Shown: positions 54,532 to 63,142 of the stretch, piece by piece
How the letters are laid out: each line of letters begins with the position of its first letter
Position numbering within the stretch: position 1 is the first letter of the stretch
NCBI RefSeq assembly: GCF_051055405.1
Contig: NZ_CP167068.1
Span: forward strand, 248,001-312,000
Source of the DNA: Pseudolachnospira sp051055405
GTDB taxonomy: Bacteria; Bacillota; Clostridia; Lachnospirales; Lachnospiraceae
Direction: 5' to 3'
DNA: 64,000 nucleotides
Notes under the pieces: model-generated
What the model was told of the DNA's origin: nothing
What the model saw: only the letters and a program-made list of their open reading frames with translations
Database searches by the model: none
Translations under genes and position numbers: made by a program

Positions 54532-56622
54532 ATGGCCAGAGTGATGTATTGTTCCATGGAACAGTCGGAATTGGAAAAAGCAGTCAAAATTGCTGGAGAT
54601 ATGAAAATTGATCTGTTTCCCTATCTGGTGGAGCAGGACAATGCGATATGTTGTCAGAAAATAGTGGAAAGCGCCTATGAGAAACATGTGGACGCGATCC
54701 TGTGCCGGGGAAGAATCCTTGCTTTTTTACGAAATACCAGTTGCATGGTTCCCATTGTACCCAATTATTTTGCGGGAAAGGAAACAATCGGGATCTTGTA
54801 TTTGATTAAACAGAAAATGGATGAACTGGATTTAAACGGGAAACCGCCAAAGGTATGCCTGTTATCTCATCAGCCTCTGTACATCAATGAACGGATATAT
54901 AACGAAGTCTTTTGTATGGATGTCCATAATATCGTGGTTCCACAGAGCCGTCTGGGCGATATGGAGGCTTTCTTACGGGAACTGAAGGAAGACGCGTATG
55001 ATTGCATTGCCTGTGGACGCAGTGTTCAGCCAATTGCCCAAGCAGTAGGTCTGCCTGCCTTCTGTGATTTTCAGGAAACCATGGAGGACGCCATCTATGA
55101 CGGGCTTCGGACAGCGAGCGTGGTGGCGGCTTCCACGGAAGAATTGAAGAAGAATACAAAAAATGTGCAGACGATGATGGACTATGCCTTTGAGGCTGTA
55201 CTAATGACGGATGAGCAAGGAAAAGTTACTCTGATGAACCGCCGGGCCAAACTTCGGCTGGGGCTGACAGAGGAGGATTCCCCCGGAGGCTATCTCTGGG
55301 AGCTGATACCGCAGCTTTGCCAGGAGGATATCCGGAAAGTTTTAAATGACGGACAGAATATTTGGGGAGACATTGTACAGCTAAAGGATTTTTCTGCTGT
55401 TGTCAATGTGTCGGCCATTCAAACCTATCAGAAGGTTACCGGCGCGGTAGTTCAATTCACAGAACTTAGGCAGATTGAGAAGATGGAGAGCGCTGTAAAA
55501 AAGGAAATCTACGCCAAAGGGCATGTGGCCAAATATCATTTTCACGATATCATAGGGACATCTCAGGCCATAGAAGAAGCAAAGCGTTTCGCCAATCAGT
55601 TTGCCAAATATCATTCGAATGTCCTGATTATTGGAGAGACGGGGAATGGCAAGGAAATTTTTGCCCAGAGCATACACAATGCCAGCCTGAGGAAGGAGAT
55701 GCCTTTTGTAGCGGTGAACTGTGGGGCCATTCCGCAAAGCTTGATCGAGAGCGAGTTATTTGGCTATGTGGACGGCGCTTTTACCGGCGCTTCCCGCAAG
55801 GGGAAAAAGGGGCTGATGGAGATTGCCGACGGCGGTACCATTTTTTTGGACGAGGTATCAGAACTGGATTTGAGTGGTCAAGTGCAGCTGCTTCGCGTAT
55901 TAGAGGAAAGAGTAATCCGTAAGGTGGGGGACAACAAAGTAATTCCTGTGGATTTTCGGGTAATCGCCGCCACCAACCGGAATCTACGGCAATATGTGGA
56001 GGAGGGAAAGTTTCGGAAGGATCTGTATTATCGATTGAATGTTCTGACGTTAAATGTTCCACCGCTGCGGAAGCGGGGGGAGGATATCATCTTATTGGCC
56101 AAGGATTTTATCAAACATTATGGAAAAGAATACCGTAAGCTGGTTTCCCTGACGCCGGGAGCGGAGAAAATACTGTGCAGTTATTCCTGGCCGGGAAATG
56201 TTCGCCAACTGCGAAATTTTTGCGAGAGAATCATTGTAGTGGCGGATCAAGAGCTTTTAGACGAAACCTTTGTTTCACGGCAGCTTAAGGAAAGTTTCAT
56301 GCTGAAACCAGACGAGATACAGGAACTCATAAATATAGGAAACGCCTTTGAAGCGTCCGGTGGAAATGACAAAGAGTTTCAGCAAAATCAAGAGATGGCA
56401 GGAGAATGCGGTAAGGAAAAGGAACAGCAAAAAGACGCAGTGGAAGAAGCGAATTTTGGACAAGATTTCAGGCAGATGGAGGAACTATCAGAAAAAGAGC
56501 TGATTCAGGAGGCTTTGAACCGTTTTGGAGGTAATCGGAAGGAGTCTGCCAAGGCTTTGGGCATGAGCAAATCTACCTTGTGGCGAAAGATGAAAAAATA
56601 TGATATTGAAGAACGGTTTTAG
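54532..56622 (+). CDS. Sigma-54-dependent transcriptional activator, PrpR-like
   Basis: A 696-residue enhancer-binding protein. Residues about 1-190 look like the PrpR N-terminal ligand-sensing domain, followed by a PAS-like unit (about 205-310, MDYAFEAVLMTDEQGKVTLMNRRA). The AAA+ domain has Walker A GETGNGKE and the sigma-54 contact loop GAFTGA at residues 415-420, then DGGTIFLDEVSEL. A Gln/Glu-rich linker leads to the Fis-type helix-turn-helix (about 663-696, FGGNRKESAKALGMSKSTLWRKMKKY). No phospho-receiver, so it senses a small molecule directly. ATG 54532 is behind CGGAGG. Located between two sigma-54 promoters, it is the natural activator of the four such promoters here. Confidence 0.94.
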   Translation: MARVMYCSMEQSELEKAVKIAGDMKIDLFPYLVEQDNAICCQKIVESAYEKHVDAILCRGRILAFLRNTSCMVPIVPNYFAGKETIGILYLIKQKMDELDLNGKPPKVCLLSHQPLYINERIYNEVFCMDVHNIVVPQSRLGDMEAFLRELKEDAYDCIACGRSVQPIAQAVGLPAFCDFQETMEDAIYDGLRTASVVAASTEELKKNTKNVQTMMDYAFEAVLMTDEQGKVTLMNRRAKLRLGLTEEDSPGGYLWELIPQLCQEDIRKVLNDGQNIWGDIVQLKDFSAVVNVSAIQTYQKVTGAVVQFTELRQIEKMESAVKKEIYAKGHVAKYHFHDIIGTSQAIEEAKRFANQFAKYHSNVLIIGETGNGKEIFAQSIHNASLRKEMPFVAVNCGAIPQSLIESELFGYVDGAFTGASRKGKKGLMEIADGGTIFLDEVSELDLSGQVQLLRVLEERVIRKVGDNKVIPVDFRVIAATNRNLRQYVEEGKFRKDLYYRLNVLTLNVPPLRKRGEDIILLAKDFIKHYGKEYRKLVSLTPGAEKILCSYSWPGNVRQLRNFCERIIVVADQELLDETFVSRQLKESFMLKPDEIQELINIGNAFEASGGNDKEFQQNQEMAGECGKEKEQQKDAVEEANFGQDFRQMEELSEKELIQEALNRFGGNRKESAKALGMSKSTLWRKMKKYDIEERF
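56263..56308 (+). promoter_or_regulatory. Candidate activator sites inside the activator gene
   Basis: GAAAC (56263), GTTTCA (56272) and the perfect 15-base palindrome GTTTCATGCTGAAAC (56294-56308) cluster within the coding region, about 350 bases upstream of the next sigma-54 promoter. Confidence 0.4.
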
Positions 56623-56654
56623 TATGGAATAGAGGAAAAGGTTTCAAAATGATG

Positions 56655-56670
56655 TGGCATGAAACTTGCT
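56655..56670 (+). promoter_or_regulatory. Sigma-54 promoter for the last esterase gene
   Basis: TGGCAT-GAAAC-TTGCT, GG-N10-GC, 33 bases after the activator stop. Predicted start near 56681, which excludes the upstream start codons at 56666 and 56678 and supports ATG 56744. GTTTCA lies at 56641 and TGAAAC overlaps the promoter. Confidence 0.87.
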
Positions 56671-56743
56671 TATATTAATGGTTGACAGAGTATGCCAGGA
56701 ACGAAAGAAAGAGTTCTTGCTGGCAGACAGGAGGAATCAGAGT

Positions 56744-58270
56744 ATGGCAATGTTGATTGCAGAGACGGAAGGCGGTTTGGTGGAAGGGCTGCCTGCGGGC
56801 TGTCAGAGAATCAGTGTGTTTCGGGGCGTGCCTTATGCGGCGCCGCCGGTGGGAAAGAATCGCTGGCGGGAGCCTCAGCCGGTGGAACGATGGAACGGAA
56901 TCCGTCCGGCTTTCCGTTTTGGACCGATTCCTTATCAGCCTCGAAGTAAAAAAGGTTCTTTTTATCAAAAGGAATCGGACCCGATTGACTGGCCCATGAG
57001 CGAGGATTGTCTGTATTTGAACATCTGGACGCCGGCGGAGAGCACAGAGGAGAAGCTGCCGGTGGCGGTCTACATTTTTGGAGGCGGTATGCGCCAAGGC
57101 TACGGACATAAACAAACCTTCGATGGAGAGGCATTTGCCCGCCGGGGGATGGTTTATGTCAGTATCAACTATCGGGTAAATCTGTTTGGCTATTTTGCTC
57201 ATCCGGAATTGACAAAGGAATCCGTTCACCATGTTTCCGGTTCCTATGGTACGTTGGATCAAGTGGCGGCAATTCAATGGGTGTATCGGAATATCGTGAA
57301 TTTTGGCGGAGATCCGGAGCGGATTTCTCTTTTTGGGCAGTCGGCAGGAGCCGACTGTGTGCGGAGCATGATTACGACGCCTCTGCTTCGCGGTATGATA
57401 CGGGGCGCGATTATGCAGAGCGGCGGAGGGCTCAGCTATCTCCATGGAGGCATGAAAAAAGATCTGGATCAAGGGGAAGCGGAGGGCGTAAATTTATTTG
57501 CCTTTGCCGGTATCTCTTCCGTGGAGGAAGCAAGAGAGCTGCCGCCGAACCGCCTGCTTGACATCTTTCACCAATATTTTCAGGCAAACATGGGGGCGAT
57601 GATTACGTTTGCGCCGTTGGTGGACGGATATTTGCATCCAGAATCGCCGGTGGATGCGATTCGTCTGGGGCATCATATGGATATTCCCTATCTGGTGGGC
57701 AGCACGTCCGATGAGGATTATGCCTATGACCTAAATCCCCATCCGGATTACGCAGGATTTTGCAAGAATTTGCTGGCAATCTATGGAAGACGGGCGGATG
57801 TCTATTTAGAGCTGGCGGGGATACGGGATGTTCCTACGCTGATCCGTCATAACCGCCACTATATTGGAAACTATATGCAGGCTGGCTCTTATGCTTTCTG
57901 CCTCAACCAGGAACGGCTGCATCGAAAGCCGGCTTTTCAATATTGGTTTAGCCATATTCCGCCAGGATTTCCCGAAGGGGAGGGGGGTGCGTTTCATTCG
58001 GCGGAGCATCCTTATATTAATGAAACGCTGTTTCGCATGGATCGTCCGTATCGAGGAGAAGATTTTGAACTGTCCCAGAGAATGTGCGGCTATTGGACCC
58101 AATTTTTAAAAAACGGAGATCCCAACGGAAGCGATCTGCCAGCCTGGACGCCTTATACGCTGCAGCAGCCAATGGCCATGGAGTTTGGGGGCGGCAATGG
58201 AATGCGGGAGATTCCGGTGTCGCCCTTCGTTCAGTTTCTGGCCGACTGTGGGTTAGAGGGACTGCCATAA
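56744..58270 (+). CDS. Type-B carboxylesterase
   Basis: A 508-residue cytoplasmic esterase. FRGVPYAAPPVGKNRWREPQP signature, oxyanion IFGGGMRQG (Phe instead of His before the glycines), nucleophile Ser200 in GQSAGAD, catalytic His418 in FHSAEHPYINE. AGGAGG lies ahead of ATG 56744. Fourth esterase paralogue in 22 kb, alone behind its own sigma-54 promoter and next to the activator gene. Confidence 0.94.
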   Translation: MAMLIAETEGGLVEGLPAGCQRISVFRGVPYAAPPVGKNRWREPQPVERWNGIRPAFRFGPIPYQPRSKKGSFYQKESDPIDWPMSEDCLYLNIWTPAESTEEKLPVAVYIFGGGMRQGYGHKQTFDGEAFARRGMVYVSINYRVNLFGYFAHPELTKESVHHVSGSYGTLDQVAAIQWVYRNIVNFGGDPERISLFGQSAGADCVRSMITTPLLRGMIRGAIMQSGGGLSYLHGGMKKDLDQGEAEGVNLFAFAGISSVEEARELPPNRLLDIFHQYFQANMGAMITFAPLVDGYLHPESPVDAIRLGHHMDIPYLVGSTSDEDYAYDLNPHPDYAGFCKNLLAIYGRRADVYLELAGIRDVPTLIRHNRHYIGNYMQAGSYAFCLNQERLHRKPAFQYWFSHIPPGFPEGEGGAFHSAEHPYINETLFRMDRPYRGEDFELSQRMCGYWTQFLKNGDPNGSDLPAWTPYTLQQPMAMEFGGGNGMREIPVSPFVQFLADCGLEGLP

Positions 58271-58280
58271 AAAATAGAAA

Positions 58281-58322
58281 TGAAAAGACCTCGGCGTAAA
58301 AGATGCCGGGGTCGTTTCATTC
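58281..58322. terminator. Bidirectional terminator between the esterase and lipoprotein genes
   Basis: GACCTCGGC pairs with GCCGGGGTC (one G-U). T-rich flanks on both strands (CGTTTCAT on plus; CTTTTCATTTC on minus). Confidence 0.8.
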
Positions 58323-58357
58323 CTGGATACATAAAAGAAACAAAAATATCCGCTTTT

Positions 58358-59035
58358 TTAATAACCAACCGCAGACGCGCCGTATTCGGCCTGCTTTTTG
58401 GTAAAGCCTTCATATTTTAGCTGACTGATCAATCCGGAGCGGGAAAAGGACATTACGTTCAGGTATTCTTCGGCTTTCTTGGCGGCTTGCTCGTTCCAGT
58501 CTGCACCGCAGTTGTCTACCGCGTAGGTGGCTTCCTCGTTGGAGAAACCTTCATATTCCAGCTGCTTGATTAACCCCTTGCGGGAGAAGGCCATAACGGA
58601 AAGGTAATCATCGGCTTTACTGAGCGCATTTCTCTCCCCCATGGTTGGATCTGACTTTGTCTCTTCCTTTGATTCCTCTTTGGATTCTTCTTCCGCCTTT
58701 GGCGTCTCTGATTCCGGAACAGGAAGTCCTTCATAAACGCTCATGGATTCCTTATAAGCGGTGTACTCGTTTTGTAAGGATTCAAATTCTGTTGCTTTTT
58801 GGGAAAGATCTTGACTTGCAGATTCCAGATCAACTGATTTTTGGGATAGCTCGCTTTCTAAAGATTCTTTTTCTGCTTCCAGTGACTCGACTTGCGCCTG
58901 ATAAGCGCTGTTTTCACTTTCTGCGATATCGTAGCTGCTTTGGAGAGCGTCGTAATCTTCCTGCGTTATTTTGCCGGAACAGCCGGACAGCGCGATACAT
59001 CCAATACATAGTGCAACAAGCCATTGATTTTTCAT
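58358..59035 (-). CDS. Lipoprotein with coiled coil and two Ltp-type domains
   Basis: A 225-residue lipoprotein. The signal peptide ends in the lipobox LSGC. Residues about 27-95 are a long coiled coil rich in Glu, Ser and Leu, then an acidic linker (about 98-130). The C-terminus has two related units of about 42 residues, each with the pattern A..YL..M.FSR.GLI.QL.YEGF...EA.Y, the second ending in EYGASAVGY. This matches the Ltp / host cell surface-exposed lipoprotein domain, known from the phage TP-J34 superinfection-exclusion protein. A role in blocking DNA injection is possible, but such domains are also widespread in non-phage proteins. Confidence 0.85.
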   Translation of the reverse strand: MKNQWLVALCIGCIALSGCSGKITQEDYDALQSSYDIAESENSAYQAQVESLEAEKESLESELSQKSVDLESASQDLSQKATEFESLQNEYTAYKESMSVYEGLPVPESETPKAEEESKEESKEETKSDPTMGERNALSKADDYLSVMAFSRKGLIKQLEYEGFSNEEATYAVDNCGADWNEQAAKKAEEYLNVMSFSRSGLISQLKYEGFTKKQAEYGASAVGY

Positions 59036-59198
59036 TTGATTTCCTCCCGATGTGATTCTCAGATTGGACTGAAAGTAAAATTTTTGGAGCCATAAATACT
59101 AATGAAATAGTATTTGTGATATTTCCATTGTATCGTGTTTCTGGCAATGTTGCAATGATTGTTTTATCAATTTCTCAGGGAAAATTTTGCTCTATAAT

Positions 59199-59238
59199 AA
59201 GAAAAGGATAGTCCTCAAAAATTCTTGGACTATCTTTC
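59199..59238 (-). terminator. Terminator after the Spo0A-C-like gene
   Basis: On the minus strand GATAGTCC pairs with GGACTATC, followed by CTTTTCTTATTAT. Confidence 0.75.
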
Positions 59239-59248
59239 CATCTGCTTT

Positions 59249-59593
59249 CTATTTGTTTTCGTGTGTATCGATATAGTATCGGCAGATATAGTGAATCAGT
59301 TCGCCAGGCGACGGCTTTTCGGAAAGCCGGTGTCCGACGATTTCTTCCAATTTCTTTCGATCCCCGTGTTCCCAGCAATCTTCCACAGCACGTGCAATAT
59401 TTCTGGCTACCGTTTGAGGGGTACTGTCCATATCTTTTGCAATCTGCGGATAGATGACTGTAGTCAGATTGCGATCACCGGTAGCTCCGCTTTGCAAAAC
59501 GAAAGTAACTGCTCTGGCCAGCTGCTTATAGCCGATTGCGGTAGGGCGTCCGGCAATGCGAAAGATAACGGCTTGAACAAATTTCGTATACAT
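59249..59593 (-). CDS. Free-standing Spo0A-type DNA-binding domain protein
   Basis: A 114-residue protein that resembles only the C-terminal effector domain of the sporulation regulator Spo0A: AIGYKQLARAVTFVLQSG, VIYPQIAKDMDSTPQTVARNIARAVEDCWEHGD (the DNA-recognition region), and KPSPGELIHYICRYY. There is no receiver domain and no room for one; the start ATG is preceded by AAGGAGACACG on the minus strand. It could bind 0A-like boxes without phosphorylation control, or compete with Spo0A. Stand-alone transcription unit. Confidence 0.85.
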   Translation of the reverse strand: MYTKFVQAVIFRIAGRPTAIGYKQLARAVTFVLQSGATGDRNLTTVIYPQIAKDMDSTPQTVARNIARAVEDCWEHGDRKKLEEIVGHRLSEKPSPGELIHYICRYYIDTHENK

Positions 59594-59865
59594 GGGACGT
59601 GTCTCCTTGTGTTTCGTCTGTAGTTCTATTGTGGCTTAAAAGCTAGTGAAACAAAAGGATTTCGACAGGATTCGACAAAAGATGGTAAAACAAAAGAGAA
59701 TTTGGTTAATTTTAACCCAATTTAGGGAGCACTACGGTTTTCTTTTTGAAAATAGAGTATAGAATTCGAAAAGCCTTTTGAAAGACAATTCCCAAACGAA
59801 AGGAAATACGTTATAATAGGGCAAAGGGGACAAGGATTAAGGGGTTGTAGGCAGGAGGACGAGAG

Positions 59866-61161
59866 ATGGAAAAGGCAAACGAGAAGTATCAGGTTTACTT
59901 ACAAATCTTGGAAGAAGAGCTGATACCAGCGATGGGATGCACGGAGCCAATTGCGATCGCCTACGGCGCGGCGAAAGGGCGGGAAGTTCTTGGAGCGCTT
60001 CCGGATCGGGTGTTGGTGGAAGCGAGCGGAAATATTATTAAAAATGTAAAAAGCGCAGTTGTGCCGAATACCGGCGGGCAGCGAGGTATCGAGGCAGCGG
60101 CAGCGGCCGGCGTGGTGGCTGGCCGGGCCGACCGGCTTTTAGAAGTCATCGCGGAGGTGACGGAGGAAGAACAGGCGGCGATCGCTGCTTTTCAAGCGCA
60201 GGTGCCGTTTCAGGTGAAGCGCTTGGACAGCGGTCTGGTGTTTGATATTTGGATTACTCTGTGGAAAGGGAAATCTTATGTCCGTCTGCGGTTGGCAAAT
60301 TTCCATACAAATCTGGTTTACCTGGAAAAGAATGGGGAAATGCTTTTGGATCTCCCTGTGGAGAGCGGACAGGAAACAGGAACGGCGGATCAAAGTCTGT
60401 TAAATATGCGGGATATTTTTGACTTTGTGCAAACTGTGGATGTAAAGGATGTGGAGGCGTTGTTGGAACGCCAGATTTCTTACAATATGGCGATTTCCGA
60501 CGAGGGAATGAGAGGCGATTACGGAGCCAATATAGGCAGCGTGCTGCGGGACGCTTATCAGGCGGGCGATACGGCGCAGAAAGCGAAAGCAGCGGCAGCG
60601 GCTGGGTCAGACGCTAGGATGAGCGGCTGCGGGATGCCGGTGATCATCAATTCAGGGAGTGGCAATCAGGGAATTACCGCTTCCGTGCCGGTGATCGTCT
60701 ATGCAAGGGAACTTGGCTCGGATCAGGAAACGCTTTATCGTGCGTTGACGCTTTCGAACTTGGTTACCATTCATCAAAAGAGGCGGATCGGGAGGCTGTC
60801 GGCTTACTGTGGAGCAGTCAGCGCCGGGGCGGCTGCAGGAGCAGGGATTGCTTATCTAAACGGCGGAACCTATGAAGATGTGATTCATACCGTGGTGAAT
60901 GCGTTAGCGATTGTTTCCGGCATGGTGTGTGACGGGGCGAAGGCTTCCTGTGCGGGAAAAATTGCAGCGGCTGTGGACGCGGGCATTTTGGGGTATCGCA
61001 TGTACCAGGCTGGCCAGCAATTTTACGGCGGAGACGGAATCCTTTCCAAGGGAGTGGAAGCCACGCTGGAAAATGTGGGACGTCTGGGAAAGGTTGGAAT
61101 GAAAGGAACCGACCGGGAAATTTTGAGTATTATGTTGGGAGAAGCGCCGGAAGAATGCTAA
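59866..61161 (+). CDS. L-cysteine desulfidase family protein (CyuA/YhaM, UPF0597)
   Basis: A 431-residue member of the serine-dehydratase-alpha-like desulfidase family, which breaks cysteine down to pyruvate, ammonia and sulfide using a [4Fe-4S] cluster. Cys residues expected as ligands are in MGCTEPIAIAYG, MSGCGMPVIINSGSGNQG and VCDGAKASCAGK. Length and motifs match CyuA/YhaM. TATAAT at 59813-59818 is a possible -10 with a weak -35. A terminator follows. Confidence 0.92.
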   Translation: MEKANEKYQVYLQILEEELIPAMGCTEPIAIAYGAAKGREVLGALPDRVLVEASGNIIKNVKSAVVPNTGGQRGIEAAAAAGVVAGRADRLLEVIAEVTEEEQAAIAAFQAQVPFQVKRLDSGLVFDIWITLWKGKSYVRLRLANFHTNLVYLEKNGEMLLDLPVESGQETGTADQSLLNMRDIFDFVQTVDVKDVEALLERQISYNMAISDEGMRGDYGANIGSVLRDAYQAGDTAQKAKAAAAAGSDARMSGCGMPVIINSGSGNQGITASVPVIVYARELGSDQETLYRALTLSNLVTIHQKRRIGRLSAYCGAVSAGAAAGAGIAYLNGGTYEDVIHTVVNALAIVSGMVCDGAKASCAGKIAAAVDAGILGYRMYQAGQQFYGGDGILSKGVEATLENVGRLGKVGMKGTDREILSIMLGEAPEEC

Positions 61162-61175
61162 ACGGACAGAAAATA

Positions 61176-61212
61176 AGCGGCTGCCGTGCAGATCGCATGG
61201 CAGCCGTTCCCT
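61176..61212 (+). terminator. Terminator after the desulfidase gene
   Basis: CGGCTGCCGTGC pairs with GCATGGCAGCCG (one G-U), followed by TTCCCTT. Confidence 0.7.
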
Positions 61213-61832
61213 TATAATCCTATATAATATTTCATATGAAACACCATTTTGAAAAGCAATGTATGTTCAAAATGGAAAAAGGCTTCTGTTTTTCCATCCG
61301 GTTTGCCGGATGTTCCGTTTCTTTACTGGTCATATTCGAATAGGCATTCCTCCTTTTGGCAAGTTTATGTATTTGGATTTTCTTTTGTATCTTGGAAAGC
61401 AGAAATCTTTCTCTGGGAGAGCTCTTTCTAAACTGCGCCGCTTGCTGGTCCGTGGCTACCTTTGGGGATTTTCCCAAGGTCACGCGTCTGTGTTTCCCCT
61501 GCGAAGTCAGAAGATTTCCTTCCCTTGCCTTTCCATTCGAAGCACCGTACCGATTCGGGATAGGTTCAGAACCATGCAAGGATACATGGCGCCGGATAAG
61601 CATATCGGCCCGCCGATACTTCCGATGAAAAAGTGGATGGATTTCTTTTCCTTATGGGTTCAGTATATCTGGAAAATGTGACCAGGCTATGGATAAAAGA
61701 TGAGGAATTTCTAACAAAAGGGTAATTTCTTTTTTGGGATTATGAAGAAAAACGAAAGGAACCATAAAAAAAGAAGTTTGGAAAACAGTCCTTTCCGCTC
61801 AAAAAAAAGTTTGGAAAAACCATAATTTCCCC
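61213..61832. other. 620-base stretch without a convincing gene; several hairpins
   Basis: Frames of 120-140 codons are open on both strands but lack ribosome sites and any protein family features. Structures seen: a 10-bp stem CCATTTTGAA/TTCAAAATGG (61244-61275), a hairpin CATCCGG-TTTG-CCGGATG (61296-61313), and ACCTTTGGGGATTTTCCCAAGGT (61458-61480). The middle part (61380-61620) is less A+T-rich than its flanks, which would fit a structured RNA, but I recognise no known family. Confidence 0.4.
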
Positions 61833-61861
61833 TTGCATTTAAAGGAAAATTATGTTATGAT
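61833..61861 (+). promoter_or_regulatory. Promoter of the S10 ribosomal protein operon
   Basis: TTGCAT and TATGAT with a 17-base spacer, followed by a leader of about 220 bases. Confidence 0.75.
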
Positions 61862-61867
61862 GCAAAA

Positions 61868-62089
61868 GCTGTGACATTGATAGCTGTGAAGCGCGAGGTT
61901 GCTGCCCGCTTAGTGGCAGGTTTTCCGTGGAGCGAATGTCAAGTTAGGAAACTGACGACAAGTCACTGTACCGAACATACCATCTGCGAAGACGCAGAGA
62001 TGACGTGTGAGCCTTTAGGATACACACGGGAAAGTGTACAGTCACCGCTTGTCGTGCTTACCAAGTACGAAAAGGAGGCGACTTTTTTT
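61868..62089 (+). other. Leader of the S10 operon
   Basis: Contains several short inverted repeats (for example CTGCCCGCTTAGTGGCAG near 61902, CTGCGAAGACGCAG near 61984) and ends with AAAGGAGG before rpsJ. Its length suggests autoregulation; no known consensus is recognised. Confidence 0.45.
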
Positions 62090-62401
62090 ATGGCAAGTCA
62101 AGTAATGAGAATCACATTGAAGGCGTACGATCACCAGCTGGTGGATCAGAGTGCGGCAAAAATCGTTGAGAATGTGAAGAAGACCGGAGCAAAGGTCAGC
62201 GGTCCTGTTCCGCTGCCCACTAAGAAGGAGGTAGTAACTATCCTTCGTGCAGTACACAAGTACAAAGATTCCCGGGAACAATTTGAGCAAAGAACGCACA
62301 AGAGACTCATCGATATCATTGCTCCCAACCAGAAAACCGTGGACGCTTTGTCCCGTCTGGAGATGCCGGCTGGCGTTTACATTGATATCAAAATGAAGTA
62401 A
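62090..62401 (+). CDS. rpsJ: Ribosomal protein S10
   Basis: 103 residues, normal length. MRITLKAYDHQLVDQSAAKIVE and RTHKRLIDIIAP are typical of S10 (NusE). ATG 62090 is behind AAAGGAGG; the frame is open upstream but without homology. First gene of the S10 cluster. Confidence 0.97.
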   Translation: MASQVMRITLKAYDHQLVDQSAAKIVENVKKTGAKVSGPVPLPTKKEVVTILRAVHKYKDSREQFEQRTHKRLIDIIAPNQKTVDALSRLEMPAGVYIDIKMK

Positions 62402-62483
62402 TGTAAATTCTTAGGCAACAAGTAAACAACACACAATTCTAGTATGAACGCGATAGGCGTTCCGCTGTAGGAGGACAGAAAAC

Positions 62484-63113
62484 ATGAAGAAAGCTATTTT
62501 AGCGACAAAAGTCGGAATGACTCAGATTTTCGGCGAGAACGGAGAATTGACTCCGGTTACGGTACTGCAGGCTGGCCCTTGCGTGGTCACCCAGGTAAAG
62601 ACCGTAGAGAACGACGGCTACAGCGCCGTACAGGTTGGCTTTGTTGACAAGAGAGAAAAACTGGTTAACAAGTGCCAGAAAGGCCACTTTGCAAAGGCCG
62701 GAGTTTCCTATAAAAGATATGTGCGGGAACTGAAACTGGACAATGCGGAAGAGATGAAGCTGGGCGATGAAATCAAAGCGGATGCTTTTGCTGCCGGAGA
62801 CAAGGTGGACGCCACGGCGACCTCCAAAGGAAAAGGTTTCCAGGGCGCGATCAAGCGTCACGGCCTGCACAGAGGACCTATGGCTCACGGTTCCAAATAC
62901 CATCGTCATGCTGGTTCCAACGGCGCCTGCTCCGATCCGAGCCGGGTGTTCAAGGGCAAAAAGATGGCCGGACAGATGGGACACCGTAAGATTACGGTCC
63001 AGAATCTGGAAGTAGTTCGCGTAGACGCAGAGGATAACCTGATTCTGGTGAAAGGTTCCGTGCCCGGACCGAAGAAGGCTCTGGTAACGCTGAAGGCGAC
63101 CGTAAAGGCGTAA
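62484..63113 (+). CDS. rplC: Ribosomal protein L3
   Basis: 209 residues, normal length. MKKAILATKVGMTQIF at the start and HGSKYHRHAGSNGACSDPSRVFKGKKMAGQMG in the centre are typical. Binds near the 3' end of 23S rRNA and starts large-subunit assembly. GGAGG precedes the ATG. Confidence 0.97.
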   Translation: MKKAILATKVGMTQIFGENGELTPVTVLQAGPCVVTQVKTVENDGYSAVQVGFVDKREKLVNKCQKGHFAKAGVSYKRYVRELKLDNAEEMKLGDEIKADAFAAGDKVDATATSKGKGFQGAIKRHGLHRGPMAHGSKYHRHAGSNGACSDPSRVFKGKKMAGQMGHRKITVQNLEVVRVDAEDNLILVKGSVPGPKKALVTLKATVKA

Positions 63114-63142
63114 GGCTTTTATAGGAAAGGAGGAAACGAGAG

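Noticed and set aside
56666..56743. N-terminal extension of the last esterase
   Set aside because: It would begin inside or before the transcription start predicted from the sigma-54 promoter, and family homology begins after ATG 56744.
61259..61681. Open frames of 140 (plus) and 123 (minus) codons in the same place
   Set aside because: No ribosome binding site, composition unlike neighbouring proteins, and they overlap each other on opposite strands.
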